Below are positions 17,356-26,578 of a stretch of DNA of 64,000 nt, in pieces (the first letter of the stretch is position 1; each line of letters begins with the position of its first letter). The notes under the pieces were generated by a model. That model saw only the letters and a list, made by a program, of their open reading frames with translations, was not told the origin of the DNA and made no database searches. A program made the translations under genes and the position numbers. The DNA is from Puniceibacterium sp. IMCC21224 (GTDB taxonomy: Bacteria > Pseudomonadota > Alphaproteobacteria > Rhodobacterales > Rhodobacteraceae), in contig NZ_LDPY01000002.1 of NCBI RefSeq assembly GCF_001038505.1, positions 310,001-374,000 on the forward strand. Reading direction: 5' to 3'.

Positions 17356-17738
17356 CAATGGCGACGACCTGCCCAATCCTGGCGCCAATTCGGCCAGCGG
17401 CGGGTCAGCCCGACCCGAAATCCCCGCGTGAGTACCACTCTGATGCGGGCACACGTCAGGTCGGCGCCGTGATGCCCAGCCGGATCACGTTCAAATCTGT
17501 CTCGCTTTTGTGCCGCTTCCTATGCTCGTTTAGGCCAGCTTGTATTTGGTTTTGGTCGGTCCCGCCGGATGCAATCCGCAATGCATCCATCGCCCAAATC
17601 GGTGAACGCAAAGACGGATCGCCCGGCGGCAGACAAACCCGTCAGCATGCCTTTCAGCTCGGCCATGCCCAGGGCGACGCGATGGTACACATCTCACATT
17701 GTCAGCACCGAATTGCTCGCTTCAGGATGACACCACCG
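17356..17738. other. Intergenic region without a convincing gene
   Basis: 383 bp between convergent TetR and CoA-transferase genes. A 48-codon minus-strand ORF (17520-17666, starting MAELKGMLTGLSAAG) looks protein-like in its first half but has no ribosome binding site and no recognised family; it may be a remnant. The plus-strand 139-codon frame looks like non-coding composition. No intrinsic terminator is evident. Confidence 0.4.
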
Positions 17739-18908
17739 TCACGCCTCTTGGATCTCTTGGTCGCCAAGCCAGCGTAGAACCTCTTCGGTATGCTCGCCCA
17801 GACGCGGCGGTGCCGCAGGCACGCGCACCGGCGTGTCGGAGAACCGCAGGGGCGACTGAACAAGGCGCAGCTGGCCATGCAGTGTGTCCGGTACCGCAGT
17901 GATCATCCCCCGTTCCATGACATCCGGCGACGTAAACACCTCGGACACCGTACGAACCTTGCCACCCGGTACTTTGGCAGCCTTGAGATCGGTCAGCCAA
18001 TCTGCGGTATTGCGTGTTTTAAATGCCGCCTCCAGCAACGGGATCAGTGTGTCGCGATTGTTGACGCGTTCGCGGTTGCGGGTATAGCGCGGATCGTGCG
18101 GCAGATTGGGCAGGTCCAGCACGTCTTGGCACAATGCCCGAAACTGGCCGTCATTCCCGCAGGCCAAGGCCAGAGTGCCATCAGCCGAGTCGAACAACTG
18201 GTAGGGCACCACTGTTGCATGGGCGTTGCCATAGCGCGGGCTTTGCTTGCCGGTCTGAAGGTAGCCGGACGCCACGTTGGCCAGCAGCGCGACGGCGGAA
18301 TCAAACAGCGCAATATCCAGATGCTGGCCCCGACCGGTCTGTTCGCGCGCGATGATGGCGGCCAGAATAGCCTGAACCGCGTTCATCCCGGTGACCAGAT
18401 CCGAAATGGCAACGCCCAGCTTCATCGGCTCGCCATCTGGCTGGCCGGTGATCGCCATCAGACCGCTTTCTGCCTGAATGGTGAAATCATATCCGCCCTC
18501 GGCGGCACGCGGCCCACTGCGCCCGTAGCCCGATATCGAGCAGTAGATCAGGCGCGGGTTGACCTTCGCTAGGGTTTCCGGATCAAGCCTGAATTCCGCC
18601 AGCGCGCCGGACCGAAAATTCTCCACCAACACATCCGCCTTGGCAGCGAGACGGCATAATGTCTGCCGCCCTTCGGGCGATTTAAGATCTATTGCGACAG
18701 ATTTCTTTGAGCGGTTGCAGCACATGAAATAGGTCGACTCGCCGTCCACCTCGGGTGGCATCCAGCCGCGCGTGTCGTCACCGGCAACGGGATTTTCTAT
18801 CTTCCAAACCTCTGCGCCCAGATCGGCCAGCGTCTGGGTGCAACTGGGGCCAGCCAAAACGCGCGACAAATCAAGCACCCGAATCCCGGTGAGGGCGGGA
18901 TCATTCAT
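17739..18908 (-). CDS. Family III CoA-transferase (CaiB/BaiF type)
   Basis: 389 residues starting MNDPALTGIRVLDLSRVLAGP, the canonical family opening. The catalytic aspartate, which forms the acyl anhydride in the family, is Asp170 in ISDLVTGMNA; ENFRSGALAEF and TGRGQHLDIALFDS are also conserved. Predicted to move CoA between an activated acid and the incoming acid. It overlaps the preceding SDR by eight bases. Last gene of the minus-strand acyl-CoA unit that starts at the Liv receptor. Substrate unknown. Confidence 0.9.
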   Translation of the reverse strand: MNDPALTGIRVLDLSRVLAGPSCTQTLADLGAEVWKIENPVAGDDTRGWMPPEVDGESTYFMCCNRSKKSVAIDLKSPEGRQTLCRLAAKADVLVENFRSGALAEFRLDPETLAKVNPRLIYCSISGYGRSGPRAAEGGYDFTIQAESGLMAITGQPDGEPMKLGVAISDLVTGMNAVQAILAAIIAREQTGRGQHLDIALFDSAVALLANVASGYLQTGKQSPRYGNAHATVVPYQLFDSADGTLALACGNDGQFRALCQDVLDLPNLPHDPRYTRNRERVNNRDTLIPLLEAAFKTRNTADWLTDLKAAKVPGGKVRTVSEVFTSPDVMERGMITAVPDTLHGQLRLVQSPLRFSDTPVRVPAAPPRLGEHTEEVLRWLGDQEIQEA

Positions 18909-19719
18909 CGCTGTCACCACTGATCATATGCAAGCCCGCCCCCAGATGTGCAGCGCCGTCGATCTGTATCAGCTGGCCGGTCATCAGCGCGCCTGCCGGA
19001 CTGGCGAGAAATGCGGTCAGCTCTGCCACCTCCTCGACACTTGTGGTGCGGCCCATCGGGGTGGCCGCAACGAGACTGTCCAGCATCCGGCGCGCGGCTT
19101 CGTCCGACAGGCCGGCGGTTACCACGGTGCCGGGGCCGAGGCAGTTCAGCCGGATGCCATCGCTGGCCCATTCCAACGCCAATGTCCGGGTCAGTCCAAG
19201 CACACCTGCGCGCGCCGCGACCGAATGGGCCAACCCCATAGAGCCGCGATCTATCCCGGAAAGCGAAATGTTGACGACGGCGCCGCGCGTCGCCTTGAGA
19301 TAGGGGTAGGCCGCTTTGGTCGCAGAGAAGACAGCATTCAGGTTCAGTTCCACCACAGAATCCCAGCCCTTGCGGCTGATCTTGGTCGCGGGGGCAAAGA
19401 ACTGCCCGCCGGCATTGTTCACCAGCAGGTTGATGCCATGCTGGTCCCCGGCGCGGGCCAGCGCCGCGTCCAGCGCTTCGGTGTCGCGTACGTTCAGTGC
19501 CTCAAAGTGAAAGGTGCCGGAGAGCTCCGCCGATAAATCAGCGGTCTCCTTCAACGCCTCTTCGCGGCGGCCAATGCCCGTCACGGCCATTCCCAACGCG
19601 CACAGGCGCAGTACGATGGCGCGGCCGATACCGCTGCCGGCGCCACTGACAACGGCACCTTGTCCGGTGAAAATACCATCCTGCAAAACCGGTTGCGGTG
19701 TGAAATCTGAGACGCTCAT
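18901..19719 (-). CDS. SDR of the peroxisomal trans-2-enoyl-CoA reductase (PECR) type
   Basis: 272 residues with GAGSGIG nucleotide motif and NNAGGQF. In place of the classical YxxxK it has AHSVAARAGVLGLTRTLALEW, which parallels the VHSGAARAGV block of mammalian PECR; the GGQFFAPATKISRKGW block also matches that family. So this is probably an NADPH-dependent enoyl-CoA (or dienoyl-CoA) reductase, not a hydroxyacyl dehydrogenase. It lies between two CoA-transferases with start/stop overlaps on both sides, supporting an acyl-CoA substrate. Confidence 0.8.
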   Translation of the reverse strand: MSVSDFTPQPVLQDGIFTGQGAVVSGAGSGIGRAIVLRLCALGMAVTGIGRREEALKETADLSAELSGTFHFEALNVRDTEALDAALARAGDQHGINLLVNNAGGQFFAPATKISRKGWDSVVELNLNAVFSATKAAYPYLKATRGAVVNISLSGIDRGSMGLAHSVAARAGVLGLTRTLALEWASDGIRLNCLGPGTVVTAGLSDEAARRMLDSLVAATPMGRTTSVEEVAELTAFLASPAGALMTGQLIQIDGAAHLGAGLHMISGDSDE

Positions 19720-20813
19720 TAGGATGATCCTTGCTGAAATCCGGGGATGGTACTGCCAAGCAGTGGCGCAGGCGCGCGGGCAATGCGCGCGCCATCAAAA
19801 AGAGCGGGAAAGCTGGGCACATGCTCGCCCGTCGATAATGCCTCGGCACCGCCACCAGGGCGCAGCGCCTGAATGCGCGCAATGCCGTCGGCCGGTTTTC
19901 GCACGGCCCCCGACGGAATGCCGCTGGGGCCAAGCTGCGCCAACACATGTTCGACGCTGTGCTGGCGCGTCCAGTTCTCGATCATCAGGTCAAAATCGTC
20001 GGCGCGGGCCAGCCGCTCGGCCTTGGGTGCGTCTTCGCCGCCGACAATCGGGCGAAGCCGCGCCCAATAGGCATCCAGCCCGCCATAAATGTATACATGG
20101 CCGTCGTCGCAGGGATAGACGCCGGACGGCGCCGATGCACGGTCGCGATTGCCCGAAGGTGGCCCGATTTGCGCACCCTCCATCAGCAGGATCGCGGCGG
20201 GGCCGAGCAACATGGCAGACGCCACTTCCAACATAGTCAGGTCTATGACGGTGCCCTTTGTCGCAGGATCCATCAGCGCCATTGCCGTGGCGTATGAGGC
20301 GTATAGCCCCGAGTAGAAATCCACCGGCCAGCTAGAGGACACACGCGGTGTGCCATCCAGATTGCCATTCATCCAGGCAAACCCGCTTTCGCATTGCGCG
20401 ATCGTGTCCATGCAGGTGCGATCATCCTGCTGGCCAAAGCCAGAGATCAACGTGACCACCAGATGCGGATGCCGCCTGCGCAAGCTGTCGCCGTCCAGCC
20501 CCAGTTTGCGCAGGGTACCAGGTGCAAGGTTGCACAAAAGCGCATCAGCCTCTGTCAGCAGCGCCTCGAACTGCGCCCGCCCCTCTTCGCTGCCCATATC
20601 GACAACAAGGCTGCTCTTGCTTGTGTTGAAGCACCTGAAATAGGCGCTGCCGAACTCGGTTCCCGGCAATTCGCGCGATCCATCCCCGCGCGCCGGTTCC
20701 AGTTTGATCACTTCGGCGCCGAAATCGGCCAGTAGCTGACCTGCTGTCGGTCCGGCAATGAACTGCGTGAATTCGATCACGCGGCGGCCTGTCAGGGGCT
20801 TGGGGGTGGGCAT
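19719..20813 (-). CDS. Family III CoA-transferase (CaiB/BaiF type), second copy
   Basis: 364 residues, N-terminus RRVIEFTQFIAGPTAGQLLADFGAEVIKLEP. Catalytic Asp165 in WPVDFYSGLYA. Distinct from the copy at 17739, with a shorter middle region. Stop overlaps the next SDR start (TAATG). Either one of the pair may activate the substrate while the other recycles CoA from a product, or they may form a heteromer; sequence does not decide. Confidence 0.88.
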   Translation of the reverse strand: MPTPKPLTGRRVIEFTQFIAGPTAGQLLADFGAEVIKLEPARGDGSRELPGTEFGSAYFRCFNTSKSSLVVDMGSEEGRAQFEALLTEADALLCNLAPGTLRKLGLDGDSLRRRHPHLVVTLISGFGQQDDRTCMDTIAQCESGFAWMNGNLDGTPRVSSSWPVDFYSGLYASYATAMALMDPATKGTVIDLTMLEVASAMLLGPAAILLMEGAQIGPPSGNRDRASAPSGVYPCDDGHVYIYGGLDAYWARLRPIVGGEDAPKAERLARADDFDLMIENWTRQHSVEHVLAQLGPSGIPSGAVRKPADGIARIQALRPGGGAEALSTGEHVPSFPALFDGARIARAPAPLLGSTIPGFQQGSS

Positions 20814-20815
20814 GG

Positions 20816-22153
20816 CTACTCCTTTACGACGCGGGTTGCCTTGTGGACCGTGCGGGGCAGAGCGCCGGCATCCAACACCTCAACTTCGAAGCTGACATTC
20901 AGCTGCGCGCGCAGCGCCGCCTTCAGCGTATCGCCAAGCGTGGCATCGTCGGCGTCTTCACGTTCGACGCGCAAGGTGATGCGGCGCAGCATCCCGGTGT
21001 TGGGGTCTTTCATGCTGTCGTTGACGACCAGCACATATTCGTTGGTGGTGCCAGGGTGGGCGCGCACGACATCCTCGACCGCGCTGGGGAACAAATTCAC
21101 CCCCCGAACGATCAGCATGTCGTCACCACGGCCATGAACGCCGCCGACCAGCCGCGCATGAGTGCGCCCGTCAGCGGCGGGCGTGCTATCGCGCACCACG
21201 ATATCACCGGTCCACCAGCGCACCAGCGGACAGGCCTCTTTGTCCAGGTGGGTCAGAACCAGCACGCCAGGGGTACCGTCAGGCACAGGCTCGTCCGTCT
21301 TTGGGTCCAGGATTTCGACATAGATAAAATCCTCGGCCAGAGTCGGGCCCGTCTGGGCGGCGGTATCCCAGCCGATTGGCTGACATTCCAGCGCGCCGTA
21401 GCAGTCAAACATCTTTGCGCCAAACTGGCGCTCGATTTTCTCGCGGGTGCCGGGGATGCTGGCGCCCGGCTCGCCGCCGACGCAGACCATCTCGACGCTG
21501 GAACTTGCCAGATCAATGCCACGGGCGATGGCGGCCTCGGCGATATGGGCCATGAACGACGGCGTGCCGATGACGCAACGGGGCTTGTACTGCAAGATCG
21601 TGTCAATCTGCCGCTGCGTATCGACAGACCCGCCGGGAATGACCAGCGCGCCCAGTTTTTGCGCCGCCATCGACGCGCCTAGGCCGCCGACAAACCATGA
21701 ATAGCCGAACATGCAATGAAACACGTCGGTTTTGCGCAAACCCTGCGCATATAAATATCGCGCATAGAGGCCAGCCCAGCGATCCGCGTCAAACGCGCTC
21801 CATAGAACCGGGGCGGGCGCTGCGGTGGTGCCAGAGGAGAAATGCACGCGCACCGCGTCTTCGACGTCTACCGCGCGGAAGGTGCCAAACGGCGGATCCT
21901 GGGCCAGCCCGGCCACATAGTCCTTTTTGCGTGTCAGCGGCAGACGGCGCAAATCGTCAAGCGATGCAAAAGTTTCAGGATCAAAGCCACATGCGGCGAA
22001 AACCCCGCGGTAATGCGCGCTGTTGCGTCCGACGCGGACCAACTGGGTTTTCAGCTGTTCGGTCTGATACGCGGTTATCCGGTCACGCGGCCACAGTTCG
22101 CAGGCGTCCCAAACAGTGTTTGAAAAAGGACTCTCAGCCTTGTTTTGGCTCAT
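20816..22153 (-). CDS. PaaK-like AMP-forming CoA ligase
   Basis: 445-residue phenylacetate-CoA-ligase-family enzyme. The phosphate loop SSGTTAAP occupies residues 106-113, ECQPIGWD supplies the aromatic/adenine loop, and GRGDDMLIVRGVNLFPSAVE precedes the C-terminal lid with the PRTVHKATRV lysine region. Known reaction: acid + ATP + CoA to acyl-CoA + AMP + PPi. It is two bases from the next gene and overlaps the 3' end of the frameshifted TetR frame. Substrate may be an aryl or alicyclic acid; not necessarily phenylacetate. Confidence 0.87.
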   Translation of the reverse strand: MSQNKAESPFSNTVWDACELWPRDRITAYQTEQLKTQLVRVGRNSAHYRGVFAACGFDPETFASLDDLRRLPLTRKKDYVAGLAQDPPFGTFRAVDVEDAVRVHFSSGTTAAPAPVLWSAFDADRWAGLYARYLYAQGLRKTDVFHCMFGYSWFVGGLGASMAAQKLGALVIPGGSVDTQRQIDTILQYKPRCVIGTPSFMAHIAEAAIARGIDLASSSVEMVCVGGEPGASIPGTREKIERQFGAKMFDCYGALECQPIGWDTAAQTGPTLAEDFIYVEILDPKTDEPVPDGTPGVLVLTHLDKEACPLVRWWTGDIVVRDSTPAADGRTHARLVGGVHGRGDDMLIVRGVNLFPSAVEDVVRAHPGTTNEYVLVVNDSMKDPNTGMLRRITLRVEREDADDATLGDTLKAALRAQLNVSFEVEVLDAGALPRTVHKATRVVKE

Positions 22154-22789
22154 GGTTCGTTTCCTTCTGAATACCTTGCATGGCGAAGGAAACCAGTGTT
22201 TCCACGATCATGCGGTTGCTTTGGGCGTCCTGTATCTTGCGCGGGCGATACCAGACGGTGACCCAGTTCAATGCGCCAAAGAACGGTTTGGTTAAAAGGC
22301 GGGGGGCATGTCATTGAACAGGCCTTCACGGGCGCCCTGATCTATGACCTCGGCAAATATCTGCTCGTACGTGTCGCGCAGCTGATTTATTTCGCGCAAT
22401 TCATTGACATAGCGATAGCCCGATGAATGGAACAAATACCGCTCAAGGCCCTGGACCGACACCTTCTGGATCGGCAGATCGGCCAGCAACATTCCCAGAT
22501 GTGCAGCGGCCATGCCGCGTAGCTTGTCAGCGGGACCAAGGTCACTGCGCGCGATCGGTTCGACCTCGGCCATCAGGCGACCCATGGCAGCGCGCTGGAT
22601 GTCAAAGAAGATGTCGGCCTTGCTTTTGAAGTAGTAGTAGACACGCCCCTTGGTCGCGCCCAGCCGTTCGGCGATTGCGTCAATCGACGTCATGGCATAG
22701 CCAAGATCGGTAAAAAGCTCGGCAGCCGCCTGCAGGATTTCTTCGCGGGCTGCTGCTGCGGCGTCGGTGGTGGGCTGGGCGCGGGACAT
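22134..22789 (-). pseudogene. TetR-family regulator with a frameshift in a G-run
   Basis: Starts MSRAQPTTDAAA (GGAGAGTATCC upstream), with HTH ATKGRVYYYFKSKADIFFD at about 45-63. The open frame stops at 22292 after LFNDMPPAF. In the next frame the sequence continues as RLLTKPFFGALNWVTVWYRPRK and VETLVSFAMQGIQ to a stop at 22134, the expected C-terminus of acyl-CoA-responsive TetR proteins. One extra G in the six-G run at 22301-22306 would restore a 218-residue protein. It is either a real inactivating or phase-variable indel or a sequencing error. It is the likely regulator of the divergent acyl-CoA units. Confidence 0.8.
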
Positions 22790-22808
22790 GGATACTCTCC
22801 AGTTGGGG

Positions 22809-23984
22809 TCAGGCCGATGCCTCTTGCGCGGCCTTTTCCACGTTTTTACGTACCGCACGCGCCAGGACAAGGCGCTGGATCTCGGATGTTCCTTCGTAGA
22901 TCTCTAAAATCCGCTGGTCGCGATACAGCCGTTCGGCCACATTCGGCTTGCAATAGCCAAAGCCGCCCCAGACCTGCACCGCAACATCCGCCGCTTTGTG
23001 CGACACTTCGGATGTAAAAAGTTTGGCCATCGCGCCCAGGTTGGTCACGTCCTCGCCAGCGTCATAGGCGCGGGCAGCCTCGTACAGCATCAGTCGCGCA
23101 GCCGAAATTTCGGTTGCCAGATCGGCCAGTTTGAACCCGATCCCTTGGTTCTCGATGATCGGACCGCCAAAAGCCTGTCGCTCAACCGCGCGTTCTGCGG
23201 CGGTACGATATGCCGCCAGCGCCAGACCAACCGACTGTGCCGAAACCATGATGCGTCCCACGTTCAGTGTCTTCAACGCCAGACGCAGCGCACGTCCCTC
23301 TTCACCGATCATGGCGTCAGCCGCCACCCAAGTATCCAGCTTGAGATTAGAGGTTTGAGTGCCGCGAATACCCATCTTGTCGTTCAGCTCGTCGATGCTG
23401 ACGCCCTCGGCCTCCTTGTCGACCATGAAGGCCGAGATACCGCGCCCGCCAGCCTTCGGGTCGGTCTTGGCGAAGACCACATAATAGCGCGAGGCCCCGC
23501 CATTGCCGATCCAATATTTCTCGCCTTTGATCCGCCAGCCTTCACCCTCGCGGTCGGCTGTAGCGGTGATGGCAGCGGCATCCGATCCGGTCGATCGTTC
23601 CGACAAAGCAAAGCTGGTGGCGGTACCTTGGGCCATTTCGCCCAAATACTTGCGCTTTTGATCGTCGCGACCGCCCAGAAGAACCGGAAACGCGCCCAGC
23701 TGGCAGGCGCACAAGATTGCGGCGGTGGACGAACAGGCGCTGGCGACACGTTCAACCGCCGCAATGGTGGCTGTCAGGGGCGCGCCGCCGCCGCCGAATT
23801 CCGTGGGAATAAACAGTCCGGCCAGGCCGGATTTCACCAGCTCATCGATGCTCTCCCACGGATAGCGTTGATCGCGGTCCAGCTCCTCGGCCAGAGGGCC
23901 GAATTTTTCGTCGCTCAAGCGCGCGGCGATGTCATGCCATTTCTGCGCGTCTTCATTCAGCTTGGGGGTCCAGATTACAGTCAC
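22809..23984 (-). CDS. Acyl-CoA dehydrogenase
   Basis: 391-residue FAD flavoprotein. ALSERSTGSDAAAI, YWIGNGGAS, RQAFGGPIIENQGI and the C-terminal LEIYEGTSEIQR are present; the glutamate in YEGT is the canonical catalytic base of short/medium-chain enzymes. Starts with GTG that overlaps the livM stop (GTGA). Introduces the alpha-beta double bond into the CoA ester made by the adjacent ligase or transferases. Confidence 0.92.
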   Translation of the reverse strand: MTVIWTPKLNEDAQKWHDIAARLSDEKFGPLAEELDRDQRYPWESIDELVKSGLAGLFIPTEFGGGGAPLTATIAAVERVASACSSTAAILCACQLGAFPVLLGGRDDQKRKYLGEMAQGTATSFALSERSTGSDAAAITATADREGEGWRIKGEKYWIGNGGASRYYVVFAKTDPKAGGRGISAFMVDKEAEGVSIDELNDKMGIRGTQTSNLKLDTWVAADAMIGEEGRALRLALKTLNVGRIMVSAQSVGLALAAYRTAAERAVERQAFGGPIIENQGIGFKLADLATEISAARLMLYEAARAYDAGEDVTNLGAMAKLFTSEVSHKAADVAVQVWGGFGYCKPNVAERLYRDQRILEIYEGTSEIQRLVLARAVRKNVEKAAQEASA

Positions 23985-24967
23985 TGGTGCGGCTCCTTTT
24001 TAGATGTGTATGTTTTTATGTTTTGAGCACGGTACTTGAGCCAGCGCAGCACATCGCTGACTGGCCCCGCCAGACCGCGCGGCATGAAGGACAGGACGAC
24101 AATCAGAACCGATCCCAGAATGATCCGGTCCACATAGCCGCCGAAGGACAGGAACTTTTCCTGACACAGGATCAAGGCCACACCGATGAGAGGGGCCAGC
24201 AGGATGCGCCGGCCGATCAGCACGACGGCGGTCAGCATCAGGATCAGGAAATACATGTCCACCACATCGGCACTGATATAGGCGCGCTGATAGGAATAAA
24301 GCCAACCGGCAACCGCTGTGATGGGCGCGGAAAACAGGAACACCTGAATGCGCACGCGGTGCGGGTCAATGCCCGACATCGTGGCAAGGCGCGGGTTGAG
24401 ATGCACGGTCATCGCTTCCTGTCCCAGCCGCGAACGGCGGAAACAGCGCACCAGATAGAGCGCGACGACCAGCAACAGCCAGGCAACGGGCCACAATTCG
24501 CGGTCCGTTTGGGCGCTGTAGCCAAAGATCTTGAACACAGGGATGCCGGTAATGCCGTCCGAGCCGCCCAGAAACGACCAGTTCGCGGCCAGCGTCATGC
24601 CAACCACCGTTACGGCATACGTGACCAGCGAGAAGACAAATTCCCGCATCCGCAATGTGACGATGCCGATTCCGGTCGCAATGATCGTGGCGGCGGCAAT
24701 GGCAAGCAGCAGGGTCGTGATGGGATCAAACCCCCAGCGCGACGACCCGATGGCTGATGCATAGGCGCCAGCGGCAAAGAACACCGGATGCGCCAGGCTG
24801 ACTTCGCCAAGGTCCGAGATGATAACATCAAGGCCGTAGGACATGACCGCAAAGATCGCGATCAGCACAAAGGCAGAGTAAACCGCGCCCGAACCACCCA
24901 GCAACGCAGGGGCGACCAATATCAGGCCAAGGCCTGTTAGCCATGAAAGAGGTGTCAACATGCGCAT
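23981..24967 (-). CDS. livM: Branched-chain-type ABC transporter permease (LivM)
   Basis: 328-residue permease with about ten membrane spans. SYGLDVIISDLGEVSLAHPVFFAAGAYASA and the GGSDGITGIP loop are LivM landmarks. It starts one base after the livH stop. Forms the membrane pore with LivH. In an acyl-CoA operon, cargo is more likely a carboxylic acid than a branched-chain amino acid. Confidence 0.9.
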   Translation of the reverse strand: MRMLTPLSWLTGLGLILVAPALLGGSGAVYSAFVLIAIFAVMSYGLDVIISDLGEVSLAHPVFFAAGAYASAIGSSRWGFDPITTLLLAIAAATIIATGIGIVTLRMREFVFSLVTYAVTVVGMTLAANWSFLGGSDGITGIPVFKIFGYSAQTDRELWPVAWLLLVVALYLVRCFRRSRLGQEAMTVHLNPRLATMSGIDPHRVRIQVFLFSAPITAVAGWLYSYQRAYISADVVDMYFLILMLTAVVLIGRRILLAPLIGVALILCQEKFLSFGGYVDRIILGSVLIVVLSFMPRGLAGPVSDVLRWLKYRAQNIKTYTSKKEPHQ

Positions 24968-24968
24968 G

Positions 24969-25835
24969 TCAATGGCCCCCCGGGCGCGACGCAAGTCCGC
25001 CGGGGCGCACCACCAGCACGACAATCAAAAAGACAAACATCGCCGCTGTCGAATAAGCCGCCGAGACGTAAGCCCCAAAGAACGCTGCAAAAAGACCCAG
25101 TGCGATACCGGCCACATAGCTGCCGGTAACGCTGCCGATCCCGCCCAACACCACCACGACAAACGTGATGATGACCTGATCAAACCCCATCGAGGTCAGG
25201 ATCGGGGTGCGTGGCGCAATCAAAGCAGCGGCAATCGCCACGGCGGCGCCTTCAAACGCAAAGACGCCCAAATAAACCTTGCGGATATCAATACCGGCCA
25301 GCAGCGCCAGCTTGGGGTCTTCGGCCACCATGCGGACCAGACGGCCCACGCGGGTTTTCTCGACGACATATTTCAGCAGCGCAAAGAACAGGATCGCGAC
25401 GATGATGATGGCAATGTCCTGCCATGTGATCCAGATATCCCCGATATAGATGTCGCGCACCGACAGCGGCGTGTCCAGAATCTGCCCGGTCGAACCAAAG
25501 AACAGCGCCGCGACACCCTCGAGCACATGGCCAAAGCCCAAGGTCACGATCATCACCGATACTAGATCCTGCCGGACCGTCAGTTGCAGCATGGTGCGCT
25601 GCATCAGGTAGCCGACGCCGATACCGACCGCCATGGCAATGGGGATGGCCACGACATAGGGCAGGCCAAAGCGAGACATGACAAACCAGGTCACGAAAGC
25701 ACCCACCATATACATCTGCCCGTGGCCAAAATTGACCAGCCGGGCAACGCCCAAAAGAACGGTCCAGCCGATGGCAATCAGGGCATAGGAATGACCCAGC
25801 ACCAGACCATTGATCAGCTGTTGGGCAAAATTCAT
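24969..25835 (-). CDS. livH: Branched-chain-type ABC transporter permease (LivH)
   Basis: 288 residues. NGLVLGHSYALIAIGWTVLLGVARLVNFGHGQMYMVGAF is the defining LivH N-terminal block, and VVVVLGGIGSVTGSYVAGI the C-terminal one. Coupled to livF by an ATGA overlap at its start. Pairs with LivM. Confidence 0.92.
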   Translation of the reverse strand: MNFAQQLINGLVLGHSYALIAIGWTVLLGVARLVNFGHGQMYMVGAFVTWFVMSRFGLPYVVAIPIAMAVGIGVGYLMQRTMLQLTVRQDLVSVMIVTLGFGHVLEGVAALFFGSTGQILDTPLSVRDIYIGDIWITWQDIAIIIVAILFFALLKYVVEKTRVGRLVRMVAEDPKLALLAGIDIRKVYLGVFAFEGAAVAIAAALIAPRTPILTSMGFDQVIITFVVVVLGGIGSVTGSYVAGIALGLFAAFFGAYVSAAYSTAAMFVFLIVVLVVRPGGLASRPGGH

Positions 25836-26578
25836 GAATCCGCTCCCAGATATGCGTCGGCGACACGAGGATCTGCCTTCATCTCCTCGACCGGGCCTTC
25901 GGCCAGGATCTGACCGCGCTCCAGCAGGATCAGGCGGTCAACGGCGCGGATGGCGGCCTTGACGTTTTGTTCGACCAAAAGGACGGTCAGCCCCTCGTTC
26001 ACCAGCGTACGCACGGTTTGCAGCACCACCGACACCAGCTTGGGCGCGAGGCCGATCGACGGCTCGTCCAGCATCAGCACCCGCGGCGCCAGCCGCAGCG
26101 CCCGCGCAATGCCCAGCATCTGCCGCTCGCCTCCGGACAGTTGTCCGCCCAGATGATCGCGCCGTTCAGCGAGATTGGGGAATAGGTCGTAAATCTCATC
26201 CGTGGTATAAATTCGTCGGCCACTTGCCTGCGCTGGACTGGCAGCATGCGTCAGATTTTCGGCCACGCTCATGGTGGCAAAGACAAGATCGCTTTCCGGG
26301 ATCAGCAGCAGACCGCGGCGCACCCGTTCGGGCGTGTTCAGGGCACTGATCGACTGACCATCCAGCAGCACATCGCCCGTCACCTTGGGCGCGCCGCGCG
26401 ACCAGCCGAGCAAAGCGTTGGCAAAGGTCGATTTACCCGCACCATTGGCGCCGACGATGCCTGCCAACTCTCCCTCGTGCAGCTGGAATTGCGCAACCGA
26501 CAGGGCGCGGTTCCCCGCATAGACAACGGACAGGTTGCGCACGTCCAAAACCGGTGTGGGGGGGTTGGGGGCGCTCAT
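25832..26578 (-). CDS. livF: ABC transporter ATP-binding protein (LivF)
   Basis: 248 residues after choosing MSAPNPPT at 26578, which overlaps the livG stop. Walker A GANGAGKST, signature LSGGERQ, Walker B VLMLDEPSIGLAP and the LLVEQN switch histidine-position Gln are visible. The upstream extension of the frame to 26767 is antisense-like to livG and is not used. Confidence 0.92.
   Translation of the reverse strand: MSAPNPPTPVLDVRNLSVVYAGNRALSVAQFQLHEGELAGIVGANGAGKSTFANALLGWSRGAPKVTGDVLLDGQSISALNTPERVRRGLLLIPESDLVFATMSVAENLTHAASPAQASGRRIYTTDEIYDLFPNLAERRDHLGGQLSGGERQMLGIARALRLAPRVLMLDEPSIGLAPKLVSVVLQTVRTLVNEGLTVLLVEQNVKAAIRAVDRLILLERGQILAEGPVEEMKADPRVADAYLGADS

Noticed and set aside
17358..17777. 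139-codon plus-strand frame after the TetR gene
   Set aside because: No ribosome binding site, overlaps the end of the CoA-transferase, composition not protein-like.
18901..19719. Inactive SDR because YxxxK is missing
   Set aside because: The replacement block matches the natural PECR family, so loss of function need not be assumed.
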